A stretch of 43,548 nt of DNA from Candidatus Hydrogenedentota bacterium (GCA_903837785.1 CAILVY010000068.1:1-43548); one strand, 5' to 3'. Numbered from the stretch's first letter, positions 8,057 through 16,165 are shown. Made by a program: numbers and translations. The notes: generated from the sequence alone by a model not told the origin.

Positions 8057-8545
8057 TCACTTCCACTTATCGTTCACACCATCGAGAACGGAAAGGTCGC
8101 TTCCCTTGATCGGACCTTCTTCCGTTTCGACATGCGTGGCTTCTCCACACCACCCCTTCGCTACAAGACGTCCAGCGGGGGAAATCATGAGCTGTATCGC
8201 GTCGTAGTACCACGGCAATTCGCGCAAGGACACAACCTTCTCCGGCACCTCGCCCCGTTTGCTGATGCCGGGAAATCGGCCAAAGTAGTACATGATTGAG
8301 TAGCCCCGGAAATCCACCGTCGCATCAGGCCGACCTCCAAACGCACTGAAAATCATGTCTGTTGAGTCTCCCAGATGTATTGTTGCGAAGGCCTTACCTC
8401 GCTTCATCTGAGAGTTGCAGCTCAACTGGAACTGCACCACGAGGCCGACGACAAGCAAAATGCCGATGATGAGCGTCCACAGGCAGCCTTGAACGTATCT
8501 GGAGATTGCCCGCTTCTTGCCAATCGAACTCTTCCGTTCAGTCAT
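8057..8545 (-). CDS. small membrane-anchored hypothetical protein, possibly BamE/SmpA-like (162 aa)
   Basis: A basic N-terminus (MTERKSSIGKKRAISR) precedes one hydrophobic segment (about residues 20-38), so the protein is probably anchored in the inner membrane with the rest outside the cytoplasm. The cysteine after it is not in a good lipobox. Residues about 50-95 read FATIHLGDSTDMIFSAFGGRPD...YSIMYYFG, a layout resembling the small SmpA/BamE fold (G-x-S then a helix, G-x-P, then strands), but the similarity is weak. The gene follows the 1076-residue secreted protein after 38 bases, so it may be co-transcribed. Its base composition is visibly less GC-rich than its neighbours, hinting at a different history. 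No function is assigned. Confidence 0.6.
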   Translation of the reverse strand: MTERKSSIGKKRAISRYVQGCLWTLIIGILLVVGLVVQFQLSCNSQMKRGKAFATIHLGDSTDMIFSAFGGRPDATVDFRGYSIMYYFGRFPGISKRGEVPEKVVSLRELPWYYDAIQLMISPAGRLVAKGWCGEATHVETEEGPIKGSDLSVLDGVNDKWK

Positions 8546-8583
8546 TCAGCAGGCTTGCCTTCTATCCCACGTATCCGAATGCT

Positions 8584-11500
8584 TCAATACTCGACCCGGA
8601 CTTCAATCTCGCCCGTCATCCCGGTGATATCCACATCGCCTCGGACAGCATCCGCGATGGGGCGCGGCTGGCCGTTCACGTGCGCCTTCTTGAGTTCCGC
8701 GTTCTCCGGCAGGCGGAAGCGCAGCAGCATCTTCCCGGGCGCGTCGGTGAGTCCGGCATGGACCATCGCATTGACGATGCGTTTCTCCGGATTGGGCGCA
8801 AAGCGCACCCCCACCGTCCCGAAACGCGTCACGGCGTTCTCGACGCCGAAGGCCTCGTTTTGCGCGAACCACGCCCGGGGCACGGCGCGCCCAAAATGAA
8901 TCGTGTCGGCCGCTGCGTAGATCATCGTATATCGGAGCCACGAAACGGCGTTCGCCTCGTCGCTCGTCTTGAAATGCGCCTGATTCGAGTAGCCAAGCAC
9001 GGGCATCGGGTGCTCGCACATGGCGTTGATTTCGGGCCGGTAACAGGCGGCCCATGCGTTGTAGAACATCCAGAGGTAGATCTCCGGCTCGTCGCGGTCG
9101 AGATAGGGGAGCAGTCCCGCGAGGAGGTTCGGCTGGATCGAGATGCCGCCGCGGTCGAACCACTCCAGGTCGAATTCCGGGACGAGGTACCCGTACGGCG
9201 GGCTCATGTAGCGGTTGTCTTGGAAGTCGTCCAGAATCCACTGCGCCGCTTTGCCCTTCGGATCGTAGAGGCCGGAAATCAGCAGGTAGACCGAGCCTTC
9301 GAGGACCTCGCGAATCCAGCCCATCTCGCGCCCACGGCGATACAGGCGGCTCGGATAATGCGGCACCCAGCGGCCGTCGCGCAGCCGCACGACCGGCGCA
9401 TACTGCCGTGAAGTCTCAAAGCCCTTGATGAGGTCCAGGCGATAGGCGTCGGCCTCTGTGCGGACGCGGCTCGCTTCCGGATGCTTGTACGCTTCCATGG
9501 CCTGCGCCGCCGTATCCACCGCGCGCCACGTGAGGGCATTCGTCGAGAGCCAGTAATAGAAGTCCGTCACGTCCTCGAGGCTGCCCGCGGGGAGGAAGCC
9601 GCGTTCCCAGCCGCGGGAGTGGGGGAGATCCGTCATCGTATTGCGCCGTTGACGAAACACCCAGTCGGCGCCGGCAATCACGGACTCCGCCACGCTGCCG
9701 AACCAGTCGTCGTCGCGCGTCATCAGATAGTGTTCGCAGAGCGCCCAGAGCGCCCAGCCGTGATGCTGGTTGTAGGCGCCCTGCTCGAAGCCGCCGGCCC
9801 CGTAGTACATGCCTTCGTAGTCAGTGAAATTGCCGGGCTGTTTTTCAGTGCCCTGATACTTCACCCAGAGTTCCAGGCGTTTCCGGGCCTCCTCGTGCAT
9901 GCCGCGCTGATCAAGTTCGTGCACGATCATGCAGGATTCGTTCGTGAAGTTGCCGTAAGTGCTCGTGCCGACGGACGTGTTGATCAGGCCGCTGCCGTCC
10001 GGCATCTCGAAATCCGTGACCAGATCATGGGCGAGGTGGGCCTTGTGCAGTGCCGCAAGTTGCGGTTCCGGGGTGCTGACCTGGGCCCCCTGTTTGCCGA
10101 TCGCGTCCCAATACGCGCTCGCCTCGGGATAGCAGTGATCGAAATCCAGGGCGTCCAGCGCGTTCTGTTCTTCCCCGGATTCCAGGGCCAGGTACGGCAC
10201 CTTGAGAATCGCATCGCACGAGGCGCCCGGCGCGAGTTCCTTCGAGAGGACGAGTTCCCGTTCGTCCACGGAGAGACCCATTTCGGTCTGGGTGATCCAG
10301 CGCAGAATGGAGGCGCCCGCAAAGCGGCTGAAGACCCGGTTCCCTTCGAGCTCGATCTCGTCGAGGCCGCAATCCGGGACGAGGAAACTCTCCTGCGATT
10401 GCAGGCGGTTATTCACCCGGCCGCAATTCCTCGAATACGCGAGGGGGAAACGCACAGAGATCGGGTCCACGCCCTCATTGCGGAAGTGCAGCCGGACCAG
10501 CGCAACCATCGTGTCGTCGCCCCGCCACTGATTCGTGCCGATCCCGGTCAGCAGCGGCACCGCGAACGATTTCTGCTCGACAATGAGGCCGCCGCGCCGC
10601 GCGTGCAGATTGAAGACCTGAGCCGGTTCCGGGTCGGTGAATCGGGCCGTCGTGAGCCACTTCTCGAGTCCGAATCGAATTCGCGCGACATCGCCGCTCT
10701 TGAAGCGCGGCGTGTCTTTGCCTTCCACCCACGTCACGTTGCGCTTGTGGAGCAGGAGGTCGCCGTTTGCCTCGACCCAGAAGCGCTGGCGCGCGCGCGG
10801 ACATCCCAGGTTGTAGCTCACGGAGTGCGGCCGGGGCTGGCCGTGCATGGCGCCCGCAAGGCTCTGTTCCGGATGTTCCAGCACCCGCTGCGCGATTGTC
10901 CTGGCGCCCGCGTTTCGCGCCCGATACGCTTCAAAGCTTGTCGGATCCTCCGCGCGCGCGATGAAGATCCCCTGCTCTTCGAACCAGATGGGGCCTTGCT
11001 TCTCCAGACTGCTGAGCGAGATCGTGAACTTGTCGCCGGCCAGCCCAAACGTGATCAGGCCGTCATCGCCCGAGTAGTCGTGGGCGGGCGACAGATGCCG
11101 CACGTGCAGGGCAAAGCGGCCGGGGCCGGGGGTGTCCAGCATCACCGCCTGCTCCTTCACGGAAACACTCTTCAGGTCGTCGATGCCCTCGATGTACGCA
11201 TTGTAGCCCTCGAATTCAATCGCCTTCGTGTTCGTTTCCGCGCCTGCGCCGGTTTCCACGCGAAGGGCCGTCGACGCGGGCTTGGACACTGTAAAGACCG
11301 AGATCCGCCGGATGACATCCGGTGCTGCCGCAATGCGAATGCCCAACGTGCGGCGGAAGCACACGTCATAGTCTTTCTGCTCCTCGAACTCCTTGCTGAG
11401 CCCCTCGAACACGATCGAGATCCGATTCTCGCCTTCCGGCATGGCCTTCACGGCCGCGTCGCGCCACTCGGGGTTGAACAAGTCATCCTGATGCGTCCAA

Positions 11501-11814
11501 CCGAAGGAGCACGGCGTCATTTCCTGGGCGTGTTCCTCTGCGCGAGTCCCCGGCCAGCTCTTCTGCAGGTAGGATAGCCCGCAGGAGGCAGGCGCCTTCT
11601 CTTTGTACTCCACGAGCACCCGGACGATGTCCCGGGCCTCTTCGAAGCGCACTTCGTTCGCGGGCGTGTTCGGCAAGGCAAAGGGTGCAATATCCACGGC
11701 TTCCGGCTCCATGTTTGAACTCCCAAAACAAGGGGCGACAAGGCATCCAAAGGCTATCAGCGTGCCGCACAAGGCATTCACGAAACGCATCTCCGCATGC
11801 ATGGACCTCTTCAT
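8584..11814 (-). CDS. secreted six-hairpin glycosidase-like protein (1076 aa)
   Basis: The start at 11814 is supported by GGGGAG six bases upstream. A basic, then hydrophobic N-terminus (to about residue 32, ending VAPCFGSS) is an export signal. Residues about 35-560 are beta-rich with no motif I can name. Residues about 600-980 look like an (alpha/alpha)6 toroid: YNQHHGWALWALCEHYLMTRD, ESVIAGADWVFRQR, DFYYWLSTNALTWRAVDTAA and VLEGSVYLLISGLYDP are typical of six-hairpin glycosidases. A short beta domain closes the protein. This overall shape (beta domain, toroid, beta cap) occurs in several glycoside hydrolase and lyase families; I cannot choose among them or name a substrate. It is divergent from the sugar isomerase-like gene across a region holding a promoter and a dyad. 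Confidence 0.6.
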   Translation of the reverse strand: MKRSMHAEMRFVNALCGTLIAFGCLVAPCFGSSNMEPEAVDIAPFALPNTPANEVRFEEARDIVRVLVEYKEKAPASCGLSYLQKSWPGTRAEEHAQEMTPCSFGWTHQDDLFNPEWRDAAVKAMPEGENRISIVFEGLSKEFEEQKDYDVCFRRTLGIRIAAAPDVIRRISVFTVSKPASTALRVETGAGAETNTKAIEFEGYNAYIEGIDDLKSVSVKEQAVMLDTPGPGRFALHVRHLSPAHDYSGDDGLITFGLAGDKFTISLSSLEKQGPIWFEEQGIFIARAEDPTSFEAYRARNAGARTIAQRVLEHPEQSLAGAMHGQPRPHSVSYNLGCPRARQRFWVEANGDLLLHKRNVTWVEGKDTPRFKSGDVARIRFGLEKWLTTARFTDPEPAQVFNLHARRGGLIVEQKSFAVPLLTGIGTNQWRGDDTMVALVRLHFRNEGVDPISVRFPLAYSRNCGRVNNRLQSQESFLVPDCGLDEIELEGNRVFSRFAGASILRWITQTEMGLSVDERELVLSKELAPGASCDAILKVPYLALESGEEQNALDALDFDHCYPEASAYWDAIGKQGAQVSTPEPQLAALHKAHLAHDLVTDFEMPDGSGLINTSVGTSTYGNFTNESCMIVHELDQRGMHEEARKRLELWVKYQGTEKQPGNFTDYEGMYYGAGGFEQGAYNQHHGWALWALCEHYLMTRDDDWFGSVAESVIAGADWVFRQRRNTMTDLPHSRGWERGFLPAGSLEDVTDFYYWLSTNALTWRAVDTAAQAMEAYKHPEASRVRTEADAYRLDLIKGFETSRQYAPVVRLRDGRWVPHYPSRLYRRGREMGWIREVLEGSVYLLISGLYDPKGKAAQWILDDFQDNRYMSPPYGYLVPEFDLEWFDRGGISIQPNLLAGLLPYLDRDEPEIYLWMFYNAWAACYRPEINAMCEHPMPVLGYSNQAHFKTSDEANAVSWLRYTMIYAAADTIHFGRAVPRAWFAQNEAFGVENAVTRFGTVGVRFAPNPEKRIVNAMVHAGLTDAPGKMLLRFRLPENAELKKAHVNGQPRPIADAVRGDVDITGMTGEIEVRVEY

Positions 11815-11846
11815 GGCGCTCTCCCCAATCGTTCAAGATGGAAGGC

Positions 11847-11875
11847 AGTCTACCGCAACGGGCGGCAGTGAGCAA
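11847..11875 (-). promoter_or_regulatory. candidate sigma70-type promoter for the 1076-aa protein gene
   Basis: On the minus strand TTGCTC (11875-11870) and TAGACT (11852-11847) are 17 bases apart. Transcription would start near 11840, about 26 bases before the start codon. The dyad at 11879-11922 begins 4 bases upstream of the -35 hexamer. Confidence 0.5.
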
Positions 11876-11878
11876 GAG

Positions 11879-11922
11879 GCCATATTGAAATGTGCGTCGG
11901 ATGTCATTCACACTTCAATGGC
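11879..11922. promoter_or_regulatory. imperfect dyad in a divergent promoter region (possible operator)
   Basis: GCCATATTGAAATGTG (11879-11894) and CACACTTCAATGGC (11909-11922) are inverted copies of each other apart from one mismatch and a two-base insertion, with a 14-base spacer. The AT-rich arms stand out in GC-rich DNA, and the element sits between two divergent carbohydrate-related genes, just upstream of a likely -35 site. A regulator-binding site is the simplest reading; a transcript hairpin is the alternative. Confidence 0.4.
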
Positions 11923-11971
11923 GGAGTGAGTCCGTCCAATTGTCTCCACAACGCGCGGGGAGGGAAATCCC

Positions 11972-12925
11972 ATGGAAACGACAAGAAGAAACTTCCTGAG
12001 CGGCGCCCTGGCCGCAGGCGCACTGATGGCCGCCGCGCCGTCACTCGCCCAGAAGACCGGCCCGGGCTGGAAATGCGGACTGGGCTTGAACGGCTTCCAG
12101 TCCTCCGGCGACCGCTTCAAGAAGACATACCCCATCTGGGAAATACTCGACTTTGCCGCGAAAGAGGGCTTTGACGGCGTCGAGTTGCTGGACAACTGGC
12201 CCATGGGCAACCTGCCCGGCCCTGCCGAAGACGCAAGACTCGCCGCGCTCAAGCGCCTTTACGACGCCTACGGCCTGCGCATCTACACGCTGCAAACCGG
12301 CGGAAGCGGATCCTATGCCGACGACGCCCAGGCCCGCAAGGACTGGCTGAAGGGGTTTCAAGAAAAAGTGCAGGTGGCGCAACGGCTCGGTTGCGTGCTG
12401 ATCGGGAACTGGCCGGGGGGCGGACTCGAAGGCAACAAGGACGTGAACGCCGCGATCAAGAACCTGGCCGCTTCCTATCGCGAGGCCGCCCAGATCTGCG
12501 CCGACGCGGGGATGCATCTGTCCTTCGAGATCGAGCCGCCGTTCATCTTCAACACGCTCGAACACCTCCGGCAGATCCTGGCGGAGACGAATCATCCCGC
12601 CTGCAGGACGAATTTCGACCCGAGCCACTTCGATCTCATGTGGGGATCGAAAGGCAAACCCGAGGAGATGCTGAAGCAATTGGGCGTGCAGCACATCGGC
12701 CATGTTCACTTGACGGATACGGACGGCACGCTCTTCGGCGGCACTTCGAAGCACCTGCCCTGCGGCGAGGGGCATTGTGACATGCCCGCGGCGCTGAAGA
12801 CCCTGTGGGAAGGCGGCTATGACGGGTGGATCATGATCGATGCATGGCTCACGGAAGACCCCTATCACGCCTCCCATGCGGGAAAGCAGGCCATCGAGAC
12901 GGCACGGAAGGCGCTGACGCTTTGA
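11972..12925 (+). CDS. Tat-exported sugar phosphate isomerase/epimerase-like TIM barrel (317 aa)
   Basis: The N-terminus METTRRNFLSGALAAGALMA is a twin-arginine signal (Arg5-Arg6), so the folded, probably metal-bound protein is sent across the inner membrane. The body is a xylose-isomerase-like TIM barrel: FAAKEGFDGVELLDNWP near the start, LSFEIEPP, CRTNFDPSHFDL and HIGHVHLTDTDG carry the acidic and histidine residues that bind the metal in this superfamily. Members isomerise or epimerise sugars or inositols, but exported versions in planctomycete-like bacteria are poorly characterised. GGAGGG lies just upstream of the ATG. It is divergent from the 1076-residue secreted protein and converges on cysK with an 18-base gap. 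Confidence 0.8.
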   Translation: METTRRNFLSGALAAGALMAAAPSLAQKTGPGWKCGLGLNGFQSSGDRFKKTYPIWEILDFAAKEGFDGVELLDNWPMGNLPGPAEDARLAALKRLYDAYGLRIYTLQTGGSGSYADDAQARKDWLKGFQEKVQVAQRLGCVLIGNWPGGGLEGNKDVNAAIKNLAASYREAAQICADAGMHLSFEIEPPFIFNTLEHLRQILAETNHPACRTNFDPSHFDLMWGSKGKPEEMLKQLGVQHIGHVHLTDTDGTLFGGTSKHLPCGEGHCDMPAALKTLWEGGYDGWIMIDAWLTEDPYHASHAGKQAIETARKALTL

Positions 12926-12943
12926 GCGATTCTGCCGCCGCGC

Positions 12944-13831
12944 TTACATCAACGCTGTGCTGAAGTAGCGCTCGGCGCGGTCCGGAAGCACTGTCGTGAT
13001 GTTGCCCGGCATGCGTTCGGCCAGGCGGCGTGCCGCCCACACGTTCGCACCCGCGGATATGCCGACGAGCAAGCCGTAGTCCCGGCCGAGTTCGCGCGCG
13101 GTTTCAATCGCGTCCTCATCCGTCACTTCGATGACTTCATCGACCAGCTTGACGTCCAAAACCGCCGGGATGAATCCGTCGCCAATGCCCTGGATTTGAT
13201 GCAGTCCGGGCTCGTGCCCGAGTATCGCGGAAACGTTCTTGGGCTCGACGGCCACGATACGCACCGCCGGTTTGTGCTCCTTCAGGAAAGAGCCCACACC
13301 CTGCAGGGTGCCGCCGCTGCCCACGCCGGCCACAAAGGCGGCAACGTCCCCGTTCGTCTGGCGCCACAACTCATGCGCGGTCTCTTCATAGTGCACCCGG
13401 GGATTGTTCGGATTCTCAAATTGCTGAGGCACAAAGACGCAAGGATCCTCCGCCTGCATTTCCTCCACTTTCCTGACCGCGCCGCCGATGCTTTCGTTCG
13501 CCGGCGTCAGAACGAGATCCGCGCCCAGCGCCCGAATCAGCTTCTTGCGTTCTTCGCTCATGTTCTCAGGCATCACAATCCGCACCCGATAGCCCTTGAG
13601 CCGGCCCACGAGCGCGATGCCGATGCCCGTGTTGCCGGAGGTTGGCTCGGCGATAATGGAATCGGGCCTGAGGCGCCCGTCGCGCTCCGCGCCCTCGATC
13701 ATGGCGAGCGCCACGCGATCCTTGATGCTGCCGCCCGGATTCAGGAACTCGGCCTTGGCATAAACGCGCTCCTCCCGCAAACGAATCAGGGGCGTGTTGC
13801 CAATCAGGTGCAGAATGTTGTCCGTAAGCAT
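12944..13831 (-). CDS. cysK: cysteine synthase (O-acetylserine sulfhydrylase, 295 aa)
   Basis: This fold-type II PLP enzyme makes L-cysteine from O-acetylserine and sulfide in the cytoplasm. NPGGSIKDR at residues 31-39 holds the PLP lysine (Lys37), EPTSGNTGIG binds the substrate carboxylate, and GVGSGGTLQG binds the cofactor phosphate. Length and the ILHLIGNTPLIRL opening are normal for CysK/CysM. The ATG at 13831 is chosen because GGGGAAG precedes it and the family begins here; reading further upstream would overlap tatB and add a non-homologous 41-residue extension. It is the last gene of the tatC-tatB-cysK run. CysM or cystathionine beta-synthase-type activity cannot be excluded from sequence alone. 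Confidence 0.93.
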   Translation of the reverse strand: MLTDNILHLIGNTPLIRLREERVYAKAEFLNPGGSIKDRVALAMIEGAERDGRLRPDSIIAEPTSGNTGIGIALVGRLKGYRVRIVMPENMSEERKKLIRALGADLVLTPANESIGGAVRKVEEMQAEDPCVFVPQQFENPNNPRVHYEETAHELWRQTNGDVAAFVAGVGSGGTLQGVGSFLKEHKPAVRIVAVEPKNVSAILGHEPGLHQIQGIGDGFIPAVLDVKLVDEVIEVTDEDAIETARELGRDYGLLVGISAGANVWAARRLAERMPGNITTVLPDRAERYFSTALM

Positions 13832-13886
13832 GGTATCTTCCCCACACGCTGCTAACCCGCGTGGCCGCGGGGTTGGAATTGCGGCG

Positions 13887-14318
13887 CTATCCGTCCATAC
13901 GTTCTGGCGGCTGAACCGACTCGTGTTGCGCCCCGGATGTCTGGTGGGTATCACCGGAAGACTCGGAAGCGGGCGCCTCCTCGGCGGGGTCGGCTGCAGT
14001 CTCGGTCTGAGGCTGATGTTCCGCGTCGCCGGTCTTGTCGGAGGGGACGTCCGCGTTCAGGGGGTCTGCACCCTTGTCTTCGTCGTCGTCCATGAGCTTG
14101 TTGATGTACGTCTCCGCGTCATAGCGCGAAAGCTGGGTCAACTCCTTCTTGACCGGCAGTATCTCTTTTGTGACTTCTTCCTTGACGTCGTCCATGTAAC
14201 TGCGCAGATCGCGGAACGTGCGCACCGCCATCTTGGCGAAGCCGGGGAATTTCTCCGGGCCGAGGAAAACGAGCGCGACGGCCGCCACGATCAGCATCTC
14301 TGTGAAGCCAATACCCAT
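13887..14318 (-). CDS. tatB: Tat translocase subunit TatB (TatA/B family, 143 aa)
   Basis: The opening MGIGFTEMLIVAAVALVFLG is a single membrane helix with an early Glu, followed by the GPEKFPGFAK hinge and an amphipathic helix (residues about 25-50), the hallmark of TatA/TatB. A long charged tail rich in Asp, Glu, Pro and Ser (about 75-143) and the neighbour tatC favour TatB over TatA. With TatC it forms the receptor for twin-arginine signal peptides. It begins 5 bases after tatC ends. No separate tatA is in the window, so either TatA is elsewhere or this protein does both jobs. Confidence 0.88.
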   Translation of the reverse strand: MGIGFTEMLIVAAVALVFLGPEKFPGFAKMAVRTFRDLRSYMDDVKEEVTKEILPVKKELTQLSRYDAETYINKLMDDDEDKGADPLNADVPSDKTGDAEHQPQTETAADPAEEAPASESSGDTHQTSGAQHESVQPPERMDG

Positions 14319-14323
14319 CGCTA

Positions 14324-15187
14324 CTATCCTTCTGCAGCGGCTTCAGCCGCTTTCTTTCTGCGGAATATCACGAGATACGATACCCAGATGCTGGCCTCGT
14401 AGAGGAGAATCAGCGGGCACATCATGATCGTCATGGATACCGGGTCGGGCGGCGTCAGCACCGCCGAGATGACCGCGATCAGGACGATGGCCATGCGCCG
14501 CTGCTTCTTCAGCGTGGCGGGCGTCAGCAGGCCCAGGTAAACCAGGATCATGACCGCCATGGGGAATTGGAATGCCACGGCAAACCCGGCCAGCAGCATG
14601 AGCACAATCGAGATCGTCTCCGTGGCGCGAAGCTGCACCACCCAGCCCTCCGGAACCATCGACATCAGGTACGGCAGCACCAGGGGCAACACCCCCAGGT
14701 AACCCACGAGAACACCGGTCAACGCAAGCACGCTGCAGCCGAAGATGAGGATCTGCACCGCCCGGCGTTCACTCGGCCGCAGGCCGGGGAAGATGAACGC
14801 GCAGACCTGCCAGATGATGTAGGGGAACGCCAGGACAAAACCGATGTAGAACGCCAGCTTGAACTGAATGACAATCGGTTCCATCGGATTCAGCACGGTC
14901 CAGACGGGCGCGGGCGTCTTTTCCTTGGCGGCCGGCTCCGTGGATGCGGGGGCAGGAGTCTCGCCCGGTTTCGCAGAGGCGGGCGCCGTCTGAGCCACGG
15001 GCGCCTTTTCGATCATGCCGTGTTCCACGAGCGGCGTCAGTGGATAGGCGATGATTTTCAGAATGACGTTGCAGAAAATGAAGCAGACAATCATGCAGGC
15101 AACCAGGCAAATGCCCGAACGGATGATCCGGGTCCGCAATTCGCCCAGATGCTCCGTGAACGTCATCCGTTTCTCATCCCACGACAC
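14324..15187 (-). CDS. tatC: Sec-independent translocase TatC (about 287 aa)
   Basis: TatC is the six-helix inner-membrane core that recognises twin-arginine signals. The protein opens DEKRMTFTEHLGELRTRIIR, the classic TatC start, and later has FPYIIWQVCAFIFPGLRPSERR and a final VSMTIMMCPLILLYEASIW. The first exported loop (roughly residues 45-95) carries an Ala/Pro-rich stretch (APASAKPGETPAPASTEP) absent from short model TatC proteins. The GTG at 15187 is chosen because GGAGGT (15200-15195) lies 7 bases upstream; alternatives are an ATG at 15166 and a GTG at 15202. A good promoter is about 70 bases upstream. It heads the tatC-tatB-cysK group. Confidence 0.92.
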   Translation of the reverse strand: MSWDEKRMTFTEHLGELRTRIIRSGICLVACMIVCFIFCNVILKIIAYPLTPLVEHGMIEKAPVAQTAPASAKPGETPAPASTEPAAKEKTPAPVWTVLNPMEPIVIQFKLAFYIGFVLAFPYIIWQVCAFIFPGLRPSERRAVQILIFGCSVLALTGVLVGYLGVLPLVLPYLMSMVPEGWVVQLRATETISIVLMLLAGFAVAFQFPMAVMILVYLGLLTPATLKKQRRMAIVLIAVISAVLTPPDPVSMTIMMCPLILLYEASIWVSYLVIFRRKKAAEAAAEG

Positions 15188-15255
15188 GCAACATACCTCC
15201 ACGCCGGAAAAGACCGCTTCAAACTATGGGTGCCCACCGCCGCCACACTGGCTGA

Positions 15256-15284
15256 ATTCTAGACCTTGCGCACGGGATTGGCAA
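15256..15284 (-). promoter_or_regulatory. sigma70-type promoter for tatC-tatB-cysK
   Basis: On the minus strand TTGCCA (15284-15279) and TAGAAT (15261-15256) each match the consensus at five of six positions and are separated by exactly 17 bases. Transcription would begin near 15249, giving a leader of about 60 bases before tatC. Confidence 0.62.
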
Positions 15285-15449
15285 ATTGTCGAAGCCTGCA
15301 AAGTGCTCTGCGCCTGCGCAATCCGGGCCGGCGCCGCATATGGATAGACCACGAAACCGCCGGTTGAGTTTGGGGGGTGCAGCTTTTCCCGCGATGTCCA
15401 ATCAGCCTCTTTGCTTCACAGCGGATCCGGAGCGTCTGCGCCGCCCCCT

Positions 15450-15478
15450 CTCCGGCCGGAATGCGGGCGCGGGACTAA
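15450..15478 (+). repeat. GC-rich palindromic repeat, partial copy
   Basis: CTCCGGCCGG at 15450-15459 and GGGACTAA at 15471-15478 recur, in the same order and near each other, on the minus strand at the 3' end of hisF (CGGCCGGAG then GGGACTAA within 18753-18773). CCGGCCGG is self-complementary. It overlaps the stop codon of the tail-anchored protein gene, so it sits at a gene end like the other copies. Confidence 0.4.
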
Positions 15479-16056
15479 CGGGCGCCGGTCAGGCTCTTCA
15501 GGGAATTCATGTAGATGTTGCCCACGGGCGTGAACATCATCAACAACGCCACAACCACGATTATGATGACAATCACGACGATCGTGCCGGTTGAACCGCC
15601 GCCGCCGCCACCGCTCTTGACACCGCCTCCCTGAATGCCTTGCGCGACGAAGATCTTCTCGCCGGCTTCCGCGCGGCCCTTCTTGTCTTCGAGAGAGCCC
15701 AGGGTTTCGTTGATCGAAATGAAGGCCCGGTGCCATTCCGACTGGAGCTTCTTCACCGCCACTTCGGACTGGGCGTAAATCTGTTCCAGACTCGTGGCGC
15801 CGGACACGATGTTCATCGTGTTGCCATCGATGTTGTAATCGTCGAAAAGGGTGTCCTTGAGCACCTTGTGCGATCGGGCCAGTTTGCTCTTGATCTTGAG
15901 AAACTGGTTCTCCAATTGGGCCTTGTTGACGCCCGGGCTGGGATATGCGCTCATGATCTGGTTGAAGAGAAGCCAGTCGTTCATGAATTCGCGGCACAGT
16001 TCCACCCGGCGTTCCAACTGCCCAACGACGATTTGCTGCTTTTTGCTCAAGGCCAT
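15475..16056 (-). CDS. hypothetical tail-anchored membrane protein (193 aa)
   Basis: I do not recognise this protein. Residues 1-135 are soluble and helix-rich (MALSKKQQIVVGQLERRVEL, QLENQFLKIKSKLARSHKVL, SEVAVKKLQSEWHRAFISI), with spacing suggestive of coiled helices. A glycine-rich linker (about 139-152) leads to one strongly hydrophobic segment (about 154-173, TGTIVVIVIIIVVVALLMMF) and a short polar tail. With no signal peptide, it is probably held in the inner membrane by its C-terminus, with the helical part in the cytoplasm. It has its own strong promoter and lies between trpG and tatC on the same strand, without an evident functional link to either. Confidence 0.7.
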   Translation of the reverse strand: MALSKKQQIVVGQLERRVELCREFMNDWLLFNQIMSAYPSPGVNKAQLENQFLKIKSKLARSHKVLKDTLFDDYNIDGNTMNIVSGATSLEQIYAQSEVAVKKLQSEWHRAFISINETLGSLEDKKGRAEAGEKIFVAQGIQGGGVKSGGGGGGSTGTIVVIVIIIVVVALLMMFTPVGNIYMNSLKSLTGAR

Positions 16057-16105
16057 GTCCGAGCCATGCTCCTATCGGGAAAGTCACCCAGAATTGAACG
16101 TCCGT

Positions 16106-16134
16106 AATCTAACACACAGGTCAGGCAATGTCAA
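16106..16134 (-). promoter_or_regulatory. strong sigma70-type promoter upstream of the tail-anchored protein gene
   Basis: On the minus strand a perfect TTGACA (16134-16129) is followed after 17 bases by TAGATT (16111-16106). Transcription would start near 16099, about 43 bases before the start codon at 16056. It is one of the two best promoter matches in the window. Confidence 0.7.
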
Positions 16135-16165
16135 ACCCCGGAAGCGCCGTAAGTGCGCGTGGCAC

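Noticed and set aside
9481..11577. 698-codon open frame on the plus strand
   Set aside because: Antisense shadow of the 1076-residue secreted protein, which has a signal peptide and coherent domain structure.
13832..13954. 41-residue N-terminal extension of cysteine synthase
   Set aside because: It would overlap the end of tatB, is not related to the family, and a good ribosome site lies at the shorter start.
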